Below, one piece after another: positions 23,142-30,434 of a DNA stretch of 30,779 bases. The number at the start of each line of letters is the position of its first letter. Positions within the stretch are counted from its first letter, which is position 1. Below the pieces are notes generated by a model. The model was not told where the DNA came from. It searched no databases and saw only the letters and a program-made list of their open reading frames with translations. The translations under genes and the position numbers were made by a program. This stretch comes from an uncultured Collinsella sp. (lineage in GTDB: Bacteria > Actinomycetota > Coriobacteriia > Coriobacteriales > Coriobacteriaceae), in assembly GCA_900539735.1 (NCBI GenBank), contig UQDE01000031.1:1-30779 (forward strand). The letters run 5' to 3'.

Positions 23142-24233
23142 ATGCAAACAAACCCTTTTAAGCCCACAGCAGGTAAAACACCTCCCACGATTATCGGCCG
23201 CGAAGATGTGCTCGAAGAATTCAATGAGGGCCTCGTCAACGGGCCTGGTGCCCCGGGGCGCCTAATGCGCATAGCCGGCGTCCGTGGAACGGGCAAGACG
23301 GTCCTCCTTGACGAGTGCTCACGTTTGGCGCAAAGCCATGGCTGGACGGTCATAAAAGAGGTCGCAACCGAGGGACTTTGCCAGCGCATTCTCGAACAGC
23401 TGCAGCCCAAATTCCAGGCCAAACACGCCAGATTTGAGCCCACCGTAGCTGGCATATCCATCGGCAGCATAGATATTGAGCGAATCGGCCCATCGCTACG
23501 CGACGCCATGAGACAGACAATATCCAAGAATGGAAATGGCCTGCTCATCACTCTCGACGAGGTTCAAGACGCAGAGCTCGATGAGGTCCGAACGCTCTCC
23601 ATTGCGATTCAGCAGGTTATCGGCGAAGACCTTGATATCGCCTTTGTTTTTGCTGGGCTGCCTTCGATGATTGAAAGCATCATCAACGGAAAGACACTTA
23701 CGTTTTTGCGCCGTGCCCTCCCCTTTGATCTGAAGGCTGTGGCAGTAACCGAAGTGTCGTACTCCCTCGAGGAAACCATTGAAGCGTCTGGCATGGAGTT
23801 GCAGCCAGGTATTGCCGGCCAACTTGCCGAGGCAACGCAAGGCTATCCTTTCATGATCCAACTCGTTGGATACTACGCATGGCAGTTGGCAAGACGCGCA
23901 CATACAGCGATTATTGGAGAAGAAGAAGCCGAGCGTGGCATTGCAACGGCACGCGAACGCTTCTGCGCCATGGTGATTGAGCCCGCGCTGCAGCGCATTC
24001 CGCCCACGTGCATCGCTTATCTGCTGAGCATGGCGTCTTTGGGGCAGACGAGCTCGACCAGCATGGTTGCCGATGCCCTAAACAAAACGCCTCAACAGGT
24101 GAGCTCCGTCCGCAGCCGCCTGTTAAGAGAATCGATTATCGAGGCTCCTTCGTACGGCAAGGTCTCATTTGCCATCCCCTACATGCGCGACTACCTCTGC
24201 GAACACAAAGCCGAACTGGAAGTTGAACTGTAG
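23142..24233 (+). CDS. AAA+ ATPase of the archaeal-ATPase/Orc1-like type
   Basis: This encodes 363 residues. Walker A is GVRGTGKT (46-53) and Walker B is LLITLDE (134-140) followed by VQDAE. FVFAGLPSMI (about 169-178) is the sensor I strand. A helical lid (FLRRALPFDL to YPFMIQLVGYYAWQ) precedes a C-terminal winged-helix region (about 285-350). The layout matches AAA_16/Orc1-Cdc6-like ATPases common in actinobacterial and archaeal genomes, whose role is largely unknown. The ATG at 23142 was chosen with AAAGGTGG upstream; a GTG three codons earlier is also in frame but overlaps that site. The ribosome site lies in the loop of a small hairpin (TGAGC 23124-23128, GCTCA 23136-23140). The decamer array just upstream suggests specific control. 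Confidence 0.8.
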   Translation: MQTNPFKPTAGKTPPTIIGREDVLEEFNEGLVNGPGAPGRLMRIAGVRGTGKTVLLDECSRLAQSHGWTVIKEVATEGLCQRILEQLQPKFQAKHARFEPTVAGISIGSIDIERIGPSLRDAMRQTISKNGNGLLITLDEVQDAELDEVRTLSIAIQQVIGEDLDIAFVFAGLPSMIESIINGKTLTFLRRALPFDLKAVAVTEVSYSLEETIEASGMELQPGIAGQLAEATQGYPFMIQLVGYYAWQLARRAHTAIIGEEEAERGIATARERFCAMVIEPALQRIPPTCIAYLLSMASLGQTSSTSMVADALNKTPQQVSSVRSRLLRESIIEAPSYGKVSFAIPYMRDYLCEHKAELEVEL

Positions 24234-24252
24234 AAACGGCAACTGCCCTGCA

Positions 24253-24305
24253 AGACGAAAACCGTTTTCGTACGGATTTAAAGCAGACGTAAACGGTTTT
24301 CGTCT
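24253..24305 (+). terminator. Inverted repeat after the AAA ATPase
   Basis: Arms of 15 bp (24253-24267 starting AGACGAAAACC; 24291-24305 ending GGTTTTCGTCT) flank a 23-base loop 19 bp after the ATPase stop. Only a short GTTTT follows, so termination is possible but not assured. Confidence 0.45.
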
Positions 24306-24409
24306 GTTTTACGTTCGGAAATAAGACGCAAATTGCACTTTCGTATGGTTTTACGCCAAACGCAACACGCTTTCGTCCGGCTATGCGTCCCCAATCCAGA
24401 CGAAAAAGG

Positions 24410-24433
24410 CCCCGAGCTCGTGTGAGCTCGGGG
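24410..24433. terminator. Bidirectional intrinsic terminator
   Basis: CCCCGAGCTC (24410-24419) pairs perfectly with GAGCTCGGGG (24424-24433) around a 4-base loop. TTCTTT follows on the plus strand and AAAAA precedes, so it can end both the ATPase transcript and the convergent oxidoreductase transcript. Confidence 0.85.
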
Positions 24434-24546
24434 TTCTTTGTGCCGCACATCTATGAGAGGGAATCGATGCGCACGGGCGCTACTCCATGTAGCCGCCCTG
24501 GGATGGCGGAAACCTCGTCAATGGGGCCAGGTTTACATGCGCCAAG

Positions 24547-24579
24547 TTGGTGCAAACCAACCTGTCCCCCACGCACCAA
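24547..24579. repeat. Family-C palindrome with GGGACAGG loop
   Basis: TTGGTGC (24547-24553) pairs with GCACCAA (24573-24579). Read on the minus strand, the loop contains GGGGACAGGTTGG, sharing the core of families A and B. It lies 8 bp beyond the stop of the oxidoreductase gene. Confidence 0.55.
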
Positions 24580-24587
24580 GGGGTTGA

Positions 24588-26537
24588 CTAGAGCTCGCAG
24601 GCAACCTTATAGCCGTCGCCGATGGCATCGCGGATGTTGCCGCACTTCTGGGCATCGCCCAGTACATGGGCAGCAACGCCAGCAGCGGCAAGGTCGTCGG
24701 CCAGCTTGGTATTGGGACGATAGCCCATGGCAAGCACCAGCGTATCGGCACCGGTGATGGTGCGGACCTCGCCGTCCTTCTCGTAACTGATGGTGTCCTC
24801 GGTGATCTCGGTCACCTTGGCCTCGGTCAGCACGTGAACGCCCTTGGAGAGCATGCGCGTGATGAGCACCGCGCGACCGGCGCCGCCCTCGTTGGCGGCG
24901 AGCGTCTTGGTCATCTCGATAACGGTGACATCGCGATTGGCCGGCGAGAGGTCATTGACCAACGGGGCCAAGTAATCGGCCGTCTCGCAGCCAACGGTGC
25001 CGCCGCCCACGATAACGATCTTCTTGCCCGGGAAAGCCTTGCCACCCAGCAGGTCGTCAGCCGTCATAACCTGCTTAAAGCCCTGCATGAAGGCCGGAGC
25101 GATGGGCTCGGCGCCATAAGCTAGGACGACCTCGTAGCCGGCGTAGTCACGCTGAATGTCCTCGGCAGTAAGCTCGGTGCCAAATACGCACTTCACGCCG
25201 GCCTCGGCCAGGCGACGATACTGATACTTGATCACGCGGGTGAGTTCCTGCTTTGCCGGCGGAACGGCTGCGATACGCATCTCGCCGCCCGGCTCGTCCT
25301 GCTTATCCACGAGCACCACGTTGTGACCGCGCTTGGCGGCAATGAACGCCGCCTCCATGCCCGCGGGACCGGCGCCCACAACCAGTACGTTCTTGGCCTC
25401 GGCGGCAGGCTCGTAGCCGGCCTCGTCGCGCTCCACGTCCGGGTTGACGGTGCAGGAGATGCGCTTGCCAAACATGATGCCGTTCAAGCAGCGCAGGCAG
25501 CCAATGCAGGGACGGATGTCGTCGGCGTTGCCGGCAGCGGCCTTGTTGCAGAACTCGGCATCGCACAGATTGGCGCGGCCCATCATGCAGATGTCGGCAG
25601 CGCCGTCCTCGATCAGCTCCTCGGCGATCCAGGCCTCGTTAATACGTCCGACAGTGGCGACGGGAATGTTGACGTGCTTTTTGATCTCGCGCGAGCAGGC
25701 GGCATGCGAGGCCTGCTGGGTACCAGCGGCGGGAATCGCGGAGCCGCGCTTGATGGTGGTACCGCCCGACACGTGAATCATGTCGACGCCGGCCTTCTCC
25801 AGACGACGCGAGACGTAGATCATGTCGTTGAGGGTCAGGCCGCCATCGGTGTACTCATCGCCCGAGATGCGGACGTCGATGATAAAGTCCTTGCCGCAGC
25901 GCTCGCGAATCTCGGCGATGACCTCGAGCAAGAAGCGCATGCGGGCGTCGAGCGAGCCGCCGTACTCGTCGGTGCGCTTGTTGTAGAGCGGAGTCAAAAA
26001 GCCGCCGAGCATACCGTGGGCGTGCGCCGCATGGACCTCGACGCCATCGACGCCAGCCTTCTGCATACGCACGGCAGCGTCGCCAAACTGATGCGTGAGC
26101 TCGTGAATCTCGTCGACCGTGATGGGGCGCGGTGCCTCGCGGGCATAGGACGGTCCCACGAAGGACGGAGCGATCAGGCGCGGCGTGCCCGGAATGTTAA
26201 AGGCCATGTAGGCGGGGTGGAAGAGCTGCGGCATGATCTTGCAGCCATACTCGTGGACGGCCGCGGCGAGCTTTTCCCAGCCGGGGATGAACGTGTCGTC
26301 GTAGCAGCACATATCGCCCGGCAGATAGGTATAGGTGGGCTCGACCGTCACGACCTCGGTGATGATGAGGCCCACGCCGCCCTTGGCGCGGGCACGGTAA
26401 TGATCGACCAAATCGTCGGTCACATAGCCATGATCGGCCAGGTTGGTGGACACCGGCGGCATAAAGACGCGGTTCTTGACCTCGGTCGTACCGACCTTGA
26501 TCGGGCTAAAGAGCATCGGATAGGCAGAGGACTCCAT
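24588..26537 (-). CDS. Old-yellow-enzyme/Fe-S NADH:flavin oxidoreductase (2,4-dienoyl-CoA reductase/BaiCD-like)
   Basis: This encodes 649 residues in three parts. An FMN-binding barrel (about 1-340) carries VFMPPVSTNLADHG and RTDEYGGSLDARM. A 4Fe-4S site follows (C343, C346, C349, C361). A C-terminal FAD/NAD(P) module has two dinucleotide folds (LVVGAGPAGMEAA and IVIVGGGTVGCETA). Enzymes with this layout reduce C=C bonds of enoates, dienoyl-CoA or bile-acid intermediates; length and layout suit the BaiCD/2-enoate reductase branch. The proton-donor Tyr expected near HGYL is absent (AHAHGMLGGF), and the cysteine spacing is CX2CX2CX11C rather than the CX2CX3CX11C of E. coli FadH. The ATG at 26535-26537 has AAAGGA 7 bases upstream. 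The substrate is unknown. Confidence 0.87.
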   Translation of the reverse strand: MESSAYPMLFSPIKVGTTEVKNRVFMPPVSTNLADHGYVTDDLVDHYRARAKGGVGLIITEVVTVEPTYTYLPGDMCCYDDTFIPGWEKLAAAVHEYGCKIMPQLFHPAYMAFNIPGTPRLIAPSFVGPSYAREAPRPITVDEIHELTHQFGDAAVRMQKAGVDGVEVHAAHAHGMLGGFLTPLYNKRTDEYGGSLDARMRFLLEVIAEIRERCGKDFIIDVRISGDEYTDGGLTLNDMIYVSRRLEKAGVDMIHVSGGTTIKRGSAIPAAGTQQASHAACSREIKKHVNIPVATVGRINEAWIAEELIEDGAADICMMGRANLCDAEFCNKAAAGNADDIRPCIGCLRCLNGIMFGKRISCTVNPDVERDEAGYEPAAEAKNVLVVGAGPAGMEAAFIAAKRGHNVVLVDKQDEPGGEMRIAAVPPAKQELTRVIKYQYRRLAEAGVKCVFGTELTAEDIQRDYAGYEVVLAYGAEPIAPAFMQGFKQVMTADDLLGGKAFPGKKIVIVGGGTVGCETADYLAPLVNDLSPANRDVTVIEMTKTLAANEGGAGRAVLITRMLSKGVHVLTEAKVTEITEDTISYEKDGEVRTITGADTLVLAMGYRPNTKLADDLAAAGVAAHVLGDAQKCGNIRDAIGDGYKVACEL

Positions 26538-26567
26538 ACAGGGTTCCTTTCGTTTGAGCCGCTCGGC

Positions 26568-26604
26568 GGCAGTTGCTAACGTACTTATCGTATCAGCAAC
26601 CGCC
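26568..26604. promoter_or_regulatory. Dyad upstream of the oxidoreductase gene
   Basis: GGCAGTTGCT (26568-26577) and AGCAACCGCC (26595-26604) match in inverse at nine of ten positions around 17 bases. It lies 30-67 bp upstream of the ATG and could be a regulator site overlapping the promoter. Confidence 0.35.
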
Positions 26605-26639
26605 GTATCCGCGGCCAAACATACCCAAACGCCGGTCGG

Positions 26640-26840
26640 CTAATGAATACCGCGGCCCAAGTCTTCGGCGATTTTGTCTACGCCCTTAAGTGCGGCGCAC
26701 GTCTTTTTGTTGGAGCAATGCCCCGTGCAAACGCCACCCTGAGCGCAGTCGGCGCAGGTGCCCTTGCGGTAGACGCGCACGCATACCGCGACAAACGCAA
26801 CGCCGATAACAGCCAGTACAACAATATCGATAGGTGCCAT
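26640..26840 (-). CDS. FeoB-associated Cys-rich membrane protein
   Basis: This encodes 66 residues. One membrane helix (about 5-24) is followed by a Cys-rich segment (C29, C32, C38, C42, C48, in CADCAQGGVC and GHCSNKKTC) and a short charged tail. Small proteins of this shape are a named family found beside feoB in Firmicutes and gut actinobacteria; they may bind iron or an Fe-S cluster at the membrane, but the role is not established. The ATG has AGAGGAGG about 7 bases upstream. It lies about 200 bp downstream of the feoB stop, after the feoB terminator, so it may have its own promoter. Confidence 0.75.
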   Translation of the reverse strand: MAPIDIVVLAVIGVAFVAVCVRVYRKGTCADCAQGGVCTGHCSNKKTCAALKGVDKIAEDLGRGIH

Positions 26841-26888
26841 AGCAAGCCTCCTCTAGTTAACCATCACTTACTTTACCCCATTCTCCAC

Positions 26889-26919
26889 CTACCAAAAAGG
26901 GACAGGTTTATTTTGGTCG
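26889..26919. repeat. Family-B palindrome, imperfect copy
   Basis: ACCAAAA (26891-26897) pairs with TTTTGGT (26911-26917), extended by two more G-C pairs after a mismatch. The loop AAGGGACAGGTTTA matches that of the 3068 copy read on the other strand, so this copy is inverted. It lies between the Cys-rich peptide gene and the feoB terminator. Confidence 0.65.
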
Positions 26920-26985
26920 GTTTTATCTGCGGAAACGCCACATCTTAACTTCTGGGGCAAAGTAATCTGTCTCCCATGCACAAAA

Positions 26986-27013
26986 AGCCCGGGGTCGCTG
27001 GGACACCCGGGCT
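26986..27013 (-). terminator. Intrinsic terminator of feoB
   Basis: AGCCCGGG (27013-27006 on the minus strand) pairs with CCCGGGCT (26993-26986), followed by TTTTTG. It starts 30 bp beyond the feoB stop. Confidence 0.85.
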
Positions 27014-27042
27014 CGTGAAAAGGGGTTAATCCTTATTCGGAC

Positions 27043-29370
27043 TTAAGCGGAAACTGCGGCGGAAGCAGTGTTGGTCTCGTCCTCGTCGGTCCATGCATGC
27101 TTGGGCATGGGACGGAAGATCTGGAAGAGCATCGCAACCAGCAGCACGATGGCCACAATCGTCCAGATACCAAACTGTCCAAGAACAAGCAAGTTGTAGA
27201 ACTGGTTGATGAACAGGCCGATCGCCCAAGCGAAGGCGCACTCGTAACCGATGGCGATCGCAGTCCACTTGCCGGAATCCATCTGGTTGCGGATGGTGCC
27301 AATGGCGGCAAAGCACGGAGCGCACAGCAGGTTGAAGGCGCCGAAGGCAACGCAAGCGCCCATGGTGGGGAACATGCCGGCAAACGCGGTCCACAGGCTC
27401 GGGTCGGTCTCGCCCGCGTCGGCGACGGACAGCAGCGAGCCGGCGGTGGCGACGACGTTCTCCTTGGCGACGAGGCCAGAGACGGTCAGTGCGGTTGCCT
27501 GCCAGGTGCTAAAGCCGAGCGGGGCGAAGATCCAAGCGACCAGGTTGCCCAGCATGGCGAGCACGGAGTAGTCCATGAACTCCTCGGGGATGCCGTCCAT
27601 CGCAGGCAGGAAGCCAAAGGAACCGTTGTAGCTACCAAAGTTGGACAGGAACCAAACCACGACAGTGGACGCGAAGATGACCGTGCCGGCCTTCTTGATA
27701 AAGGCCCAGCAGCGCTCCCACACGTGCAGCGCCCAAGAGCGGATCGCCGGGAAGTGGTAGGCGGGAAGCTCCATAACGAACGGCGTCGGGCGACCGGCGA
27801 AGAGCTTGGTCTTCTTGAGCATGAGGCCCGAAGCGATGACGGCAAAGACGCCCAGGAAGTAGAAGAGCGGGCTGATCCACGCCGCGGTGGTGGAAGAATC
27901 GCCGATGATGGAACCCATGAGCAGGGCGATGATCGGCAGCTTAGCGCCGCAGGGGATGAACGTGGTAGTCATGACCGTCATGCGGCGGTCCTTCTCGTTC
28001 TCGATGGTCTTGGTAGCCATGACGCCGGGAACGCCGCAGCCCGAAGACACGAGCATGGGGATGAACGACTTACCGGACAGGCCAAAGCGGCGGAACACGC
28101 GGTCCATGATGAAGGCAACGCGGGCCATGTAGCCGCAGTCCTCCAGGAAGGACAGCATCACGAACAGCAGGAACATCTGCGGCACAAAGCCGAAGATGGC
28201 GCCCAGGCCGCCAACGATACCGTCGCAGACCAGCGAATCGACCAGGCCGCCGTCCTCGGTGCCACCCGCCACGAGGGCATCGTGCACCATGGTGGTGATA
28301 CCCGGGACATAGGGACCGTACTGTGCCGGGTCGACCGAGTCGGCGTCGTCACCCGCGGCCTCGACAGCCGCGTCGTAAGCGTCGCGGCCCTGACCGAGCA
28401 CGTACCAGCCGTCGGTGCCGAAGAGCTGGTCGTTGGTGAAGTCCGTCACCGTGCCACCCAAGGTGGAAACGGCGATGTAGTACACGCAGAACATGATGAC
28501 GACAAAAATCGGCAGGCCCAGGATACGGTTGGTAACCACGCGGTCGATCTTCTCGGAGGTGCTCATCTTGGCCGGGGCTTTGGTGAGGCACTCGTCGATG
28601 ATGTGAGCGATCACGCCGTAGCGCTCACCGGTGATGATGGACTCGGCATCGTCGTCGCAGTCCTGCTCGCACTGGGCGACCAGCTCCTCCACGCGAGCGG
28701 CCTTCTCCTTGGTGAGGTTGATGAGTTTGCAGGCGTCTGCATCACGCTCGAACAGCTTGACGGCGTAATAGCGGCGCTTGTTGGCGGGAACGCTCGCAGG
28801 CAGATTGTTCTCGATGTGGCCTAGAACGTCCTCGATGGAGGAATCGAACTTGTGCTCCGGTACCTGGCCCTTAGAAGCAGCGGACTTCTTGACTTGCTCG
28901 AAAAGCTCCTTGATGCCCTTGTTCTTAAGAGCCGAGATCATCATAACCGGGCAGCCGAGCTTCTTGGAGAGCTTGTCCGTGTCGATCTTGTCGCCGTTCT
29001 TCTCGACCAAGTCGGCCATGTTGAGGGCAACAACCACGGGCAGGCCGGTCTCGATAACCTGAAGCGCCAGGTACAGGTTGCGCTCGAGGTTGGTGGCATC
29101 GACAACTTGGACGACAACATCGGGCTCGCCGCTCATGAGGTAATCGCGCGAGCATTGCTCCTCGGGGCTGTAGGGGGAAAGCGAGTAGATGCCAGGGAGG
29201 TCCGTGATGGTAACGTTCTTGTCGCTTAGGAGCTTGGCTTCCTTTTTCTCAACCGTGACGCCGGGCCAGTTGCCAACGTAGCCGTTGGCGCCGGTGATCA
29301 GGTTGAAAAGCGTGGTCTTGCCGCAGTTGGGGTTACCCGCCAGCGCGACATGGATCTGAGAATCCGCCAT
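27043..29370 (-). CDS. feoB: Ferrous iron transporter FeoB
   Basis: This encodes 775 residues. The N-terminal G domain (1-165) has G1 GNPNCGKT (11-18), G3 DLPG, G4 NMAD and G5 SALKN. A helical GDI domain follows (about 165-270), then the membrane part with the Gate motifs (GCGVPGVMATKTIENEKDRR and IPCGAKLPI), whose Cys residues are thought to handle Fe2+. It imports ferrous iron under anoxic conditions. An acidic segment rich in Asp/Ala (about 320-345) sits in the first external loop. The start has AGAAGGA about 6 bases upstream. It follows two feoA genes on the same strand and ends at a strong terminator; the cluster fits anaerobic gut life. Confidence 0.96.
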   Translation of the reverse strand: MADSQIHVALAGNPNCGKTTLFNLITGANGYVGNWPGVTVEKKEAKLLSDKNVTITDLPGIYSLSPYSPEEQCSRDYLMSGEPDVVVQVVDATNLERNLYLALQVIETGLPVVVALNMADLVEKNGDKIDTDKLSKKLGCPVMMISALKNKGIKELFEQVKKSAASKGQVPEHKFDSSIEDVLGHIENNLPASVPANKRRYYAVKLFERDADACKLINLTKEKAARVEELVAQCEQDCDDDAESIITGERYGVIAHIIDECLTKAPAKMSTSEKIDRVVTNRILGLPIFVVIMFCVYYIAVSTLGGTVTDFTNDQLFGTDGWYVLGQGRDAYDAAVEAAGDDADSVDPAQYGPYVPGITTMVHDALVAGGTEDGGLVDSLVCDGIVGGLGAIFGFVPQMFLLFVMLSFLEDCGYMARVAFIMDRVFRRFGLSGKSFIPMLVSSGCGVPGVMATKTIENEKDRRMTVMTTTFIPCGAKLPIIALLMGSIIGDSSTTAAWISPLFYFLGVFAVIASGLMLKKTKLFAGRPTPFVMELPAYHFPAIRSWALHVWERCWAFIKKAGTVIFASTVVVWFLSNFGSYNGSFGFLPAMDGIPEEFMDYSVLAMLGNLVAWIFAPLGFSTWQATALTVSGLVAKENVVATAGSLLSVADAGETDPSLWTAFAGMFPTMGACVAFGAFNLLCAPCFAAIGTIRNQMDSGKWTAIAIGYECAFAWAIGLFINQFYNLLVLGQFGIWTIVAIVLLVAMLFQIFRPMPKHAWTDEDETNTASAAVSA

Positions 29371-29448
29371 TCAATCCTTCTTCCTTGTGCGCCCGCGCTG
29401 CTTTCTCCGCACGGGCTGGATAATGTGCTTTAAAGTTGCTGCATTAAA

Positions 29449-29462
29449 TTAGAAATACCTAA
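29449..29462. promoter_or_regulatory. Dyad in the feoA-feoB gap
   Basis: TTAGAAATACCTAA has TTAG/CTAA arms around six bases in an AT-rich 122-bp gap before feoB. It loosely resembles half-sites of DtxR/IdeR iron regulators. Symmetry is short, so this is tentative. Confidence 0.25.
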
Positions 29463-29493
29463 CTTTATCTGCAGAAATATACGCCGCGAGCCC

Positions 29494-29715
29494 TTACTGG
29501 ACCTCGACGACGGCCGCCTCCTCCTTGCGGATGGAAAGCTCGTAGCCGCGCACGTTGATCTCGACCGGATCACCGAGCGGTGCAACCTTCACGACCTTGA
29601 ACGAAGTGCCCTTGATGAGCCCCAGGTCCATAAGGTGGCGGCGAAGCGCACCCTCACCGTGAAGCTTGACGATGGTAGAGCTCTCGCCCACCTTAACGTC
29701 ACCCAACGTCTTCAT
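29494..29715 (-). CDS. feoA: FeoA family protein (second copy)
   Basis: This encodes 73 residues, the size of a single SH3-like FeoA domain. LHGEGALRRHLMDLGLIKGT and the end DPVEINVRGYELSIRKEEAAVVEV are typical. FeoA is a small cytoplasmic partner that supports FeoB. The ATG at 29713-29715 has AAAGGGGG upstream. It lies 39 bp after the first feoA and 123 bp before feoB on the same strand. Confidence 0.92.
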   Translation of the reverse strand: MKTLGDVKVGESSTIVKLHGEGALRRHLMDLGLIKGTSFKVVKVAPLGDPVEINVRGYELSIRKEEAAVVEVQ

Positions 29716-29754
29716 CCTCTTGTCCCCCTTTCGGTTTTTATGAAATGCTGCGGA

Positions 29755-29997
29755 CTAACCGACGGTCATGATGTGCATGGCAACCTTGGAATCGATGCCA
29801 AAGCGTGCGCCCAGCACCGTGACGATGATATTGGCACCACTCGAGCTCACCACGTGGATTTCGTTGCCCTCGACAAAGCCGAGGTCCTTGAGGTGGTGTT
29901 TCATGTCCTCATTGCCCTTTACACGAGACACGCGCACGGTTTCGCCCGCTTTTACCATCGAAAGCGGCATGGCCGGCATCTGCGGTCCGCAAGACAT
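29755..29997 (-). CDS. feoA: FeoA family protein (first copy)
   Basis: This encodes 80 residues with an FeoA domain (about 14-79: VKAGETVRVSRVKGNEDM, HLKDLGFVEGNEIHVV, GARFGIDSKVAMHI). It carries a 13-residue N-terminal extension MSCGPQMPAMPLS not seen in the second copy. The ATG follows TTAGGAG at 7 bases. It opens the feo operon, and a long inverted repeat (30039-30094) lies 42 bp upstream. Two FeoA copies in one operon are common in Gram-positive and gut bacteria. Confidence 0.92.
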   Translation of the reverse strand: MSCGPQMPAMPLSMVKAGETVRVSRVKGNEDMKHHLKDLGFVEGNEIHVVSSSGANIIVTVLGARFGIDSKVAMHIMTVG

Positions 29998-30038
29998 GAG
30001 TTGCTCCTAACGTCAGTTCGTCCTCAACATCGACGCGT

Positions 30039-30094
30039 AAAAAGTTAACCACGTCTATGTTCGCTATAGTAAACTAGCACGTGGTTAACTTTTT
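30039..30094. promoter_or_regulatory. 16-bp inverted repeats flanking the feo promoter region
   Basis: AAAAAGTTAACCACGT (30039-30054) is exactly inverted at 30079-30094, with 24 bases between containing TATAG-type -10 sequences. It lies 42 bp before the first feoA. An iron-responsive operator is the favoured reading; a bidirectional terminator is the alternative because both arms end in A/T runs. Confidence 0.5.
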
Positions 30095-30145
30095 GGAAAG
30101 GGTCCCCATTCAGATTTCGAAAAAGTTTCCTATACGAAACAAAAA

Positions 30146-30176
30146 GGCGCGGCAAAGGACCATCCTTTACCGCGCC
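30146..30176 (-). terminator. Intrinsic terminator of the HPr-like gene
   Basis: On the minus strand GGCGCGGTAAAGGA pairs with TCCTTTGCCGCGCC across a 3-base loop (one wobble) and is followed by TTTTTGTTT. It starts about 10 bp beyond the stop. Confidence 0.9.
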
Positions 30177-30185
30177 CTATCATGC

Positions 30186-30434
30186 TTAGAGCGAGAGATT
30201 TCTGATCGATGTGACACAGGAGGCCTCATCCACGCCCGAAACGCGGAACACGATGTCCTCGCCACATTCGCCACAGAGTGCCATGAGCCCTATAACGTCG
30301 CGGCCATCGACATGACGATTGCCAATCGAAACCGACACGTCACTACGATGCTTGGCGATAATGTCATAAAGCAGCGCAACCGGGCGGGCATGCAATCCCA
30401 ACGGATCTTTAATCGTCTTCGTAAATTCGACCAT
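30186..30434 (-). CDS. HPr-like phosphocarrier protein with Asp46
   Basis: This encodes 82 residues. The active-site motif GLHARP carries His15, the site phosphorylated by PTS enzyme I. The regulatory Ser46, phosphorylated by HPr kinase in Gram-positives (KSIMGVMSLG), is replaced by Asp46 (RDVIGLMALC), the substitution used experimentally as a phosphoserine mimic. Two cysteines (C53, C56) are unusual for HPr. The last helix is shorter than in Bacillus HPr (88 residues). The ATG at 30432-30434 has GGGAGGGG immediately upstream; an upstream ATG (30477-30479) is disfavoured because its added residues do not match HPr. It stands alone and ends at a strong terminator. It may be a paralogue of the main sugar-PTS HPr. 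Confidence 0.85.
   Translation of the reverse strand: MVEFTKTIKDPLGLHARPVALLYDIIAKHRSDVSVSIGNRHVDGRDVIGLMALCGECGEDIVFRVSGVDEASCVTSIRNLSL

Larger units (their letters stand above)
24234..24587. other. Convergent intergenic region with repeats and terminators
   Basis: No gene is seen. From 24253 to about 24408 the motif AGACGHAAA...TTTCGT recurs five times at 32-40 bp spacing. The first two units form a 15-bp inverted repeat. A bidirectional terminator lies at 24410-24433, and a family-C palindrome at 24547-24579 lies just beyond the oxidoreductase stop. The rest is unremarkable. Confidence 0.5.
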
